In this document: piece by piece, positions 1 to 5,123 of the stretch | Layout of the letters: every line of letters begins with the position of its first letter | How positions within the stretch are numbered: the first letter of the stretch is position 1 | Assembly (NCBI GenBank): GCA_030594725.1 | Contig: JAUVEQ010000144.1 | Span: forward strand, 1-7,301 | Reading direction: 5' to 3' | Origin: Methanobacteriota archaeon | Lineage (GTDB): Archaea; Thermoplasmatota; DTKX01; GCA-020343715 | DNA: 7,301 nucleotides | Notes under the pieces: generated by a model | The model's input: the letters and a program-made list of their open reading frames with translations, nothing else | Told to the model about the DNA's origin: nothing | The model's database searches: none | Made by a program: the position numbers and the translations under genes

Positions 1-1713
1 GTCGAGGTTCGCCCTGATGAACTTCTCGGAGAAGCCGTAACCCTCGGCGGCCTCGAGAGCCTCCCAGGCAGCCTCGACGCTGTCCTCGGCCCCGGGGAGG
101 AGCGCCACCGTCCCATCCCTCCAGTCGTTGATGAACTGGAGGGCCTCCTCGTCCGTCAACGTGGAACCCGCACCACCCGGACCGTGGCAGGCCACGGTGC
201 ATGAGTTGGGCATGTCCAGGTCGATGCTCTTCTCGGGGCTTATGAAGTAGAAGGAGTGACTGGCGATATCGAAATCCACGGCGCTTGTGGCCACAAGGGG
301 CATGTGGCAGTCTGCGCAAACGGCGTCGCCATCCATCCATGGGGATCCCTCGATCTCGTCGATCTGGATGATGCCCTCCACCATCTCGGTCTGCGGGTGG
401 TGGACGATCTGGCCCGGAAGGGTATCGAAGGTCCTGTGGCACTGGGAGCACACCTGCTCCCTGTCGATGCGCAGGTCGTGGTCGTTGGTGGTACCGTGGG
501 GCCCGTGGCACGCGACGCACTCGATGTTGAACTCCGCGGTCTCCAGGGTCGGCTTGTCCTCGGAGGGGGCAAGCATGTAATCCGTCGAGTGGCACTTGAG
601 ACAGGTCGCCGAGCCCCGGTCGCTCTCCTTGATGGTCGAGAGGGAATCCGAATGGGGGTGACCGGTGTAGTCCGGGTACTGCTGGCGATGGACCCTGGAG
701 GTCCGACCGTCAGGGTAATAGATGCCGATCGAGGTGAAGAATAGGTCCAGGTCGTCGCCCGGCTTGTATTGATCGCCCATCTCATCGAGGGGATAACCGG
801 TGTGCTCGCCACCCACCATGCCGACGCTCTCTCCCCTGTTGTGGCAGGAGCCGCAGAGGGTGGAGTCCACGGATGACCATATGAAGTCCTTCCTGGAGCC
901 GCCATCTGGTGGGTCTATGTGCATGCTTCCGGGACCATGGCAGGCCTCGCATCCGATCCCCAGCTCCTCGTAGGATGCGACCCACTCCTCGCTGGTGTCG
1001 TTGTACTCGATCTGTGCACCCGTTACATGGCAACCGGCGCACCTGAGGTCCCAGGACCTGTCCTTGGCCACCGACTTGGGCTCGCCGCTGGAGGTGTCGT
1101 ACCAATCCTGGGGTTCGTATGCGACCCACTCCTCGGTGGCCAGGTTCCACTGGATCGGGAGGATGTAGTGGCTCTGGCCAATCTGGGTCATGAAACGCTG
1201 CTCCCATCCAACGCCACCAAGGACGAAGTCGATCACGTGGACGTCGGTCCCGGCCTTGTCCAGGTCGACCGAGTACTCACCATTGTCCTCCGTGAGGCGG
1301 GCTGTCACCGTCACGCCTGGCACGACCTCGATGACCAGGTCTGTGTTCCATTCGCCCTCGACGGTACTGTCGTCGGCCACCCTCATCTTCTTGGGATGGA
1401 AGGAGTTCTTCCACTCGGTGTGGGCCGCCACGTGGCAGGTCCCACACTCGGTGGAGCCGTTGTACGAGGCCTGGTCCATGTACGAGTTGTCCGTGGGTCC
1501 ACGGGTGCTCCGGGTCTCCACGTCGTCCGTGTCGGCTCCCATGATGCTGAGGGATATCATCACCGTAAGGGCCAGGGCCATTATGAGTACCCCCACGGTC
1601 ATATGCAAGGTGCGTTCCCGTATGTACCAACGGCCCTGCTCCGGGGGGGAACGGGTGATCCTCTCCTCCACGGGCCCATGGCTTCGACCCTCCACATCGG
1701 GTTCCATATTCAT
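1..1713 (-). CDS. membrane-anchored multiheme c-type cytochrome, cytochrome c554-like (3' end outside window)
   Basis: 571 codons are open from the ATG at 1713 to the window edge with no stop, so the C-terminus is missing. Residues 1-35 are hydrophilic, 36-59 form one hydrophobic helix without an obvious cleavage site (likely an uncleaved anchor), and the rest is predicted outside the cell. Eight C-x2-C-H motifs begin at Cys 90, 225, 255, 287, 371, 399, 422 and 466, and a ninth of type C-x3-C-H begins at Cys 505, giving nine potential c hemes. The stretch around heme 1 (YNGSTECGTCH then EWKNSFHPKKM) and the GIGCEACHGPGS around heme 3 resemble the cytochrome c554/doubled-CXXCH families. Its role is inferred to be electron transfer at the cell surface. 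It lies 239 bp downstream of the EB_dh-like gene on the same strand. The exact family and electron partner are uncertain; a catalytic role, as in multiheme reductases, is not excluded. Confidence 0.93.
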   Translation of the reverse strand, partial: MNMEPDVEGRSHGPVEERITRSPPEQGRWYIRERTLHMTVGVLIMALALTVMISLSIMGADTDDVETRSTRGPTDNSYMDQASYNGSTECGTCHVAAHTEWKNSFHPKKMRVADDSTVEGEWNTDLVIEVVPGVTVTARLTEDNGEYSVDLDKAGTDVHVIDFVLGGVGWEQRFMTQIGQSHYILPIQWNLATEEWVAYEPQDWYDTSSGEPKSVAKDRSWDLRCAGCHVTGAQIEYNDTSEEWVASYEELGIGCEACHGPGSMHIDPPDGGSRKDFIWSSVDSTLCGSCHNRGESVGMVGGEHTGYPLDEMGDQYKPGDDLDLFFTSIGIYYPDGRTSRVHRQQYPDYTGHPHSDSLSTIKESDRGSATCLKCHSTDYMLAPSEDKPTLETAEFNIECVACHGPHGTTNDHDLRIDREQVCSQCHRTFDTLPGQIVHHPQTEMVEGIIQIDEIEGSPWMDGDAVCADCHMPLVATSAVDFDIASHSFYFISPEKSIDLDMPNSCTVACHGPGGAGSTLTDEEALQFINDWRDGTVALLPGAEDSVEAAWEALEAAEGYGFSEKFIRANLD

Positions 1714-1722
1714 CCCTTCTCC
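1714..1722 (-). promoter_or_regulatory. ribosome binding site of the multiheme cytochrome gene
   Basis: Read on the minus strand, GGAGAAGGG directly precedes the ATG at 1713, leaving five bases between GGAG and the start. A second in-frame ATG lies two codons on (1707), where the GGAG spacing would be 11. The first ATG is therefore preferred, though the choice changes only two residues. Confidence 0.55.
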
Positions 1723-1924
1723 ATTATCGAGGTTCGACCGGACCTCTAATCCCATTCTCACGTATCTAGATATCGGTATTTCAACATTATGAATGGCCGG
1801 GATTGTAGGGCCTCACCAAGACGAACCTCAAGTGTTTCCTTGAATCACCCCACATTCGTCCAACTTCTTAACGCCCTGTGCGTCCGATCCCGGTCTCCGA
1901 TGACCTGAGTGAATCTGACACCAT

Positions 1925-1935
1925 CGTTTATATTC
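1925..1935 (-). promoter_or_regulatory. possible TATA box upstream of the cytochrome gene
   Basis: Minus-strand GAATATAAACG is the best archaeal TATA-like element in the 239-bp gap, just past the stop of the upstream gene. Used as a promoter it would give a leader of about 190 nt, which is long. Weaker AT-rich stretches at 1763-1793 are closer to the start. The gap also holds a small hairpin (TCAAG at 1828-1832 with CTTGA at 1839-1843) and no convincing terminator, so read-through from the upstream gene is also possible. Confidence 0.25.
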
Positions 1936-1952
1936 ATTGTCCCCGGGGGCCG

Positions 1953-4517
1953 TCACCGAGAGCTTCGACGGACGAGAGAGGTCACGACCAGGGCTCCCAG
2001 CATCGCGAGCAATGTGATCGCGAAGGCCGGTCCAGGTGTTGTCTCCTCACCGATGCTCTCCCCCTCTTTCAGCATAGGAGGGTACGTCCCGTCCATCGGG
2101 GAGAAACTGCCCACGTCGTCGATGGTCCCGGCGAATGACAGGTCCTGGAACCCATCCTTGGTGACGTTGGTGAAGATAGTGCTATCGGTCCATTCCGGTG
2201 GAACGATGATCGAGAACGTACCATTGGCCGAGGTGTTCCCTTCCAAGGCGAGTCCAAGGTTCCTCTGGAGGACCACCCGGGCATCCTCGATGGGCTCACC
2301 GCTGCTGTCCTCGATCGGTCCCACCTCGATCTTGTAGGCGACAGCAGGCACGTACAGGCTGAGCAGGAGGGTATCGGTCCCCGGGGTGCTGTGGTCTTCG
2401 CCACCCGAGTTGTCCATCAAGGCCACTGAGAAACGGTAACTCTTCGCGAAGTCGTCGAACTGCACATCGTCCTCGTTGTCGGTCACAAGGGCACGTCGGA
2501 TCTCGGTTGACCATATGCCATCTGACCAGACCGCAGCCTGTTCCAGGTCACCTCTGCTGCCCTCCGGGTCCCGGAGAACGTTCTCCGGGATGATGGCACC
2601 GAAGAGGTCGTAGATGAAGGCAGCGTCGGCCAGGTCGGTCGCCTTCGCCGTGGCGACCTCGAGGGCCTCACCGGCCTCTATCTCATCCTCGGTGAGCACC
2701 ATGGCGTCCACATAGTCCTCCGGTGCCCGCTCCACGTAGAGGGGTTTGGTCCCGTCCGGGTTCTTGTTGGCGAACCACGAGGAGGAGCCCTCGTCACCAT
2801 GGCGACCGCCGTCGCCCACGTGGGGGACCTCGTCGTAGGTCAGCAGCTTGTCGTCCTCGAATCCGTGGAAGGAGAAGGTCCCGCTTGTCGCCTGGTGGTT
2901 CTCGTCGATGTTCGGGTCATCCGCCTGTGAGGAGCCCGTGGAGGGCAATGAACGGGCGGACTTCATGTGCCACATGTCGCCAAGCTCGCCCTCGTTCTCC
3001 AGGAAGGCGCCCGCGGTACCGTGCTCGGGATGGCACTTGACGAAGCAACCCGCGGCAGCGAAGCCCTCTATGGGGGTGATCTCCCAAAGGAGGGCTATCC
3101 TGTCCTCGGAGCCCTCCTCGAGGTGCATGAAGTCGTTCTGGAAGTCCAGTTTCAGCGGGCGGGTCACGTAGTTATGGCCCTTGCCGGCCGTGTTGTTCAT
3201 GGTGCTGACGCCGAAGTAGTAGGTCTTGGCCAGATCGTCGAACTGAACGTCGTCCTCGAAGCCAGTCACCAGCGGCCTCACGGTCTCAACGGTCCATCGT
3301 CCGTCCTTCCATGATGAGCCGGACTCGATATCCGCCCGAGAATCCGAGGGGGGCGTGACGATGCTCATGGGAACGACGGCGTCCAGGGCGACGTATTCTG
3401 CCCATGCGTCGGCAACATCCGATGCGGAGAAGCCGGGGTCGGACGGGTCGGCCACGACGGTCTCGCCACCGTCCACCTCCTCCTGCTGGAGGACCATCGC
3501 GTCCAGCCAGTCAGAGGGCGCCCGTTCCAGGTACATCGGGGACTCGCCCGATGCGTTGGTGTTGAGGGCATACGGGGCCGTCCCCTCGTCACCGGTCCGG
3601 CCACCCGTGGGGAACTGTCCCTCGGCGGGATCGTACACCACGTTGGTGTCGTCCGCGTATCCGAGAAGCTGGAACTCGCCCGACGTGGCCTCGAAATCGA
3701 CCACGGTCGGGCTCGAGATCTGATTGGCCTCGGTGGCGGGCATCGACCTGCTGGCCATGATGTGCCAAAGGTCGGAGACGTCCCCGGGCACGTCCAGGTA
3801 CGACCAGTCCTTCCCGATGTGGCACTTCACCTGGCAACCCACGGTGTCGAAGCCCACGGTGTCCATGTCCCACATCAGGTTGACCATGTCCTCCAGCCCC
3901 TCCAGCGTGTCCCAGGAACCGGAGCCATCGTTCCATTCCCACGAGTTCCGCGACATGCTGAAGGTGGGATCGTTCCATTGGGCTTGGGTGAACATGTGGG
4001 TGTCGTTGTGGAGCGAACGGAGGGTGATGTCCCCCGGGTTGTTCCCGAACTCAAGGTTGATCTCGAGGGGAAGCGCGGTCTCCCAGACCTTGTCCGAGGC
4101 GTCCCCGTCGATGACGGGGGGAGTGCTGGTCCTTGCCGACCTCAACGTGTTCTCGTCGACGGGTCGGTACTCCCAGGCTCCCTGGCCCCGTGTGATGCTC
4201 ATGGTGGGGTCCTCCCACTCTGCATAGAGGTAGATGTCGGTGTCGGTGTACACGGACTTGAGCATGACGTCACCGTTGGCGCTGCCCCCCTTCACGGTCA
4301 CGAACACCTCGATGGCATCGTTCCACACGGCATCGTCGCCGATGCCGTCCATAACAGGCGGCTCCGAGACCCTGAGGGACTGGAGCGTCTTGGACGAGGG
4401 GGCGCCCGCGCCGTAGGTGTCGCTCTCGGGGCCGAGGGTGGTCCCGACGACAAGTGCCACTATCACCAACAGGACCACGAAGGCCCTTCCCTTGTCGAGG
4501 GATATCCAGTCCTTCAT
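1953..4517 (-). CDS. secreted two-module ethylbenzene dehydrogenase-related heme protein with PGF-CTERM-like anchor
   Basis: Complete, 854 residues. Residues 11-29 form a signal peptide or anchor. Two ~66-residue repeats (45-110 and 125-190) carry PPVxDGxxxDxVW and WxDPTxSxxR. Two full EB_dh-like modules follow (about 209-458 and 471-723). Each has GC-x-V-K-C-H (Cys 228/232 His 233; Cys 491/495 His 496), then D-x-W-H-x4-R-S-x-P, GDEG, ERAPxDxxDAMVL and EDDVQFDDxAK. Residues 728-800 look like an Ig-like/carboxypeptidase-regulatory domain. Residues 827-854 are TPGPAF, one helix, then RRSSR. EB_dh domains are known as the heme-b gamma subunits of type II DMSO reductases (ethylbenzene dehydrogenase, selenate and chlorate reductases). 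Here the C-x3-C-H suggests covalent heme, so at least two hemes held outside the cell is an inference. The divergent Mo oxidoreductase is the obvious partner. The substrate is unknown. Confidence 0.85.
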   Translation of the reverse strand: MKDWISLDKGRAFVVLLVIVALVVGTTLGPESDTYGAGAPSSKTLQSLRVSEPPVMDGIGDDAVWNDAIEVFVTVKGGSANGDVMLKSVYTDTDIYLYAEWEDPTMSITRGQGAWEYRPVDENTLRSARTSTPPVIDGDASDKVWETALPLEINLEFGNNPGDITLRSLHNDTHMFTQAQWNDPTFSMSRNSWEWNDGSGSWDTLEGLEDMVNLMWDMDTVGFDTVGCQVKCHIGKDWSYLDVPGDVSDLWHIMASRSMPATEANQISSPTVVDFEATSGEFQLLGYADDTNVVYDPAEGQFPTGGRTGDEGTAPYALNTNASGESPMYLERAPSDWLDAMVLQQEEVDGGETVVADPSDPGFSASDVADAWAEYVALDAVVPMSIVTPPSDSRADIESGSSWKDGRWTVETVRPLVTGFEDDVQFDDLAKTYYFGVSTMNNTAGKGHNYVTRPLKLDFQNDFMHLEEGSEDRIALLWEITPIEGFAAAGCFVKCHPEHGTAGAFLENEGELGDMWHMKSARSLPSTGSSQADDPNIDENHQATSGTFSFHGFEDDKLLTYDEVPHVGDGGRHGDEGSSSWFANKNPDGTKPLYVERAPEDYVDAMVLTEDEIEAGEALEVATAKATDLADAAFIYDLFGAIIPENVLRDPEGSRGDLEQAAVWSDGIWSTEIRRALVTDNEDDVQFDDFAKSYRFSVALMDNSGGEDHSTPGTDTLLLSLYVPAVAYKIEVGPIEDSSGEPIEDARVVLQRNLGLALEGNTSANGTFSIIVPPEWTDSTIFTNVTKDGFQDLSFAGTIDDVGSFSPMDGTYPPMLKEGESIGEETTPGPAFAITLLAMLGALVVTSLVRRSSR
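2349..3893 (-). repeat. tandem duplication of the EB_dh heme module inside the gene
   Basis: The protein segments encoded at 3144-3893 (residues 209-458) and 2349-3107 (residues 471-723) align co-linearly. The heme cysteines are offset by exactly 263 residues (228 and 491), as are the WH pairs, which start at 251 and 516 (offset 265). Shared blocks include ERAP-x-D, DAMVL, VQFDD and the final M-x-N-x2-G-x3-H. The DNA has diverged, so this is an old duplication, not a recombination-active repeat. Confidence 0.85.
3948..4385 (-). repeat. two partial N-terminal copies of the EB_dh leading segment
   Basis: Residues 45-110 (4188-4385) and 125-190 (3948-4145) repeat with an exact 80-residue offset: PPV 53/133, DG 57/137, VW 64/144, GD 82/162, W 101/181, DPT 103/183 and R 110/190. 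About 40% of positions are identical by eye. The first copy has no heme motif after it and looks like a stand-alone beta segment (a CBM9/DOMON-like fold is possible); the second runs into heme module 1. Confidence 0.75.
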
Positions 4518-4615
4518 CGGACCGCCTCGGGTTGGAATGGTGGGGTGGTCTCTCCGGTGGGGTCGCGAGGGCGCTCGTCCCCAGGGCAGTCGTTCGACAC
4601 CTTTCCATCAAACAT
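4514..4615 (-). CDS. doubtful 33-residue upstream ORF overlapping the EB_dh start (ATGA)
   Basis: A 33-codon frame begins at the ATG at 4615, has GGAG seven bases upstream, and ends with a TGA at 4516-4514 that overlaps the ATG of the 854-residue gene. The frame also extends upstream to an ATG at 4702, but that lies beyond the predicted TATA box. The peptide is rich in Pro, Asp and Arg and matches no family I recognise. A leader peptide that couples translation is possible, but chance is equally likely in GC-rich DNA. Confidence 0.2.
   Translation of the reverse strand: MFDGKVSNDCPGDERPRDPTGETTPPFQPEAVR
4518..4528 (-). promoter_or_regulatory. ribosome binding site of the EB_dh-like gene
   Basis: Minus-strand GAGG (4525-4528) lies seven bases before the ATG at 4517. 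The signal peptide that follows (MKDWISLDKGRAFVVLL) supports this start. Confidence 0.5.
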
Positions 4616-4644
4616 CGGACATCTCCACTCCTTTCCGATTTTAC

Positions 4645-4677
4645 ATGATATCATTGGACAAATATATAAGAATTCTT
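4645..4677 (-). promoter_or_regulatory. promoter zone of the EB_dh-like gene, with two 10-bp palindromes
   Basis: Minus-strand TTATATAT (4662-4669) is a strong archaeal TATA box. The predicted transcription start is near 4639, giving a leader of about 120 nt. It is flanked by two perfect palindromes, ATGATATCAT (4645-4654) on the downstream side and AAGAATTCTT (4668-4677) on the upstream side. The sequence TGTCCAA follows the TATA box directly. Regulator binding is inferred from this layout only. Confidence 0.55.
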
Positions 4678-4847
4678 CTATCCGTGGGAAATCCGTCGCC
4701 ATCCGTTGTCATTCGTCGGACAGTTGACATCGGTCGACCTGTCCGGGGATACAACCTTTCCTCATTTGCCCTCGCTCCTTTCCTGTCTTGAGCAATGTAT
4801 ATACCTATAATCTACATTTATCTTACTCGTGTGTTCCCCCGGGGGGG

Positions 4848-5030
4848 ATGAACCGTCCGAAGGATGATGCTCCATTGCGAGATGAAAGTTATCGGAGCGG
4901 CCGGGTCGATCGACGGGTCCTGTACGAGGATGGGCTCTTGGAACGGAGGCCGCGGGGGTCCAGGGATCGCATCGGGAACCCTCAAGATGATTGTGCGGTC
5001 CTCTGTCCAATCGTGGGAACATATGTCTAG
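4848..5030 (+). CDS. doubtful 60-residue ORF, unknown
   Basis: An ATG at 4848 follows a run of seven G's, and TAG ends the frame at 5030. The AT-rich CATTTATCTT about 30 bases upstream could act as a TATA box for a nearly leaderless transcript. The product is strongly charged (many Arg, Asp and Glu), has no motif I recognise, and its third positions are only moderately GC-rich, unlike the three large genes. It sits 93 bp before the Mo oxidoreductase on the same strand. Treat it as a candidate only; overlapping minus-strand frames of similar length exist. Confidence 0.2.
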   Translation: MNRPKDDAPLRDESYRSGRVDRRVLYEDGLLERRPRGSRDRIGNPQDDCAVLCPIVGTYV

Positions 5031-5034
5031 AGTA

Positions 5035-5084
5035 TTGATAAATAATGGACCAATTGTCCAGATGCCCCATAAATTATTTATCAA
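5035..5084 (+). promoter_or_regulatory. promoter and symmetric operator-like element of the Mo oxidoreductase gene
   Basis: TTGATAAATAAT (5035-5046) and ATTATTTATCAA (5073-5084) form a perfect 12-bp inverted repeat with a 26-base spacer. The right arm overlaps a good archaeal TATA box (AAATTATTTATC, 5071-5082) that would place the transcription start near 5105 and give a leader of about 20 nt. Inside the spacer is a second inverted repeat, TGGAC-N5-GTCCA (5046-5060). The left arm read on the minus strand is the same TATA-like sequence pointing away, so the element could drive both directions. Confidence 0.6.
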
Positions 5085-5123
5085 ACAATTGTATTAGCCA
5101 AATGGAATCCCAAAGGTGTCGAG

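Larger units (their letters stand above)
4518..5123. other. 606-bp divergent intergenic region
   Basis: No confident gene lies here. Beyond the two promoter zones it holds a CGGACAG/CTGTCCG inverted repeat (4717-4723 and 4739-4745); an AT-rich stretch at 4795-4825 with TATA-like sequence on both strands; a CCCCCGGGGG palindrome (4836-4845); and a GC-rich block (about 4846-5010) containing a 60-codon plus-strand frame. No tRNA, rRNA or CRISPR structure is visible. The GC-rich block between AT-rich flanks is unusual for a promoter region and may be a small gene, an RNA or a gene remnant. Confidence 0.6.

Noticed and set aside
240..905. 221-codon minus-strand open frame
   Set aside because: Another reading of the cytochrome DNA on the same strand; Ser/Thr/Pro/Arg-rich out-of-frame translation, and the overlapping cytochrome frame is intact.
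919..1749. 276-codon plus-strand open frame
   Set aside because: Antisense to the cytochrome gene, whose nine in-frame heme motifs settle the true frame.
1729..1829. GAGGTTCG (1729-1736) and CGAACCTC (1822-1829) as a leader stem
   Set aside because: Only eight pairs across a gap of 85 bases with no extension; expected by chance at this length.
1936..1950. CCCCGGGGG next to the EB_dh stop as a terminator
   Set aside because: No spacer loop and no T-rich tract following on the minus strand.
3762..4727. 321-codon plus-strand open frame
   Set aside because: Lies antisense to the EB_dh-like gene and is open only because of high GC content; its product is low-complexity Val/Gly/His-rich with no family features.
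4850..4960. Possible tRNA or known riboswitch in the GC-rich intergenic block
   Set aside because: No T-loop consensus with matching acceptor and anticodon stems could be found, and no riboswitch consensus I know fits.
4762..5084. Minus-strand frames of 88 and 102 codons in the intergenic region
   Set aside because: Their starts lie at or upstream of the leftward TATA-like arm, no ribosome site is evident, and products show no recognisable features.
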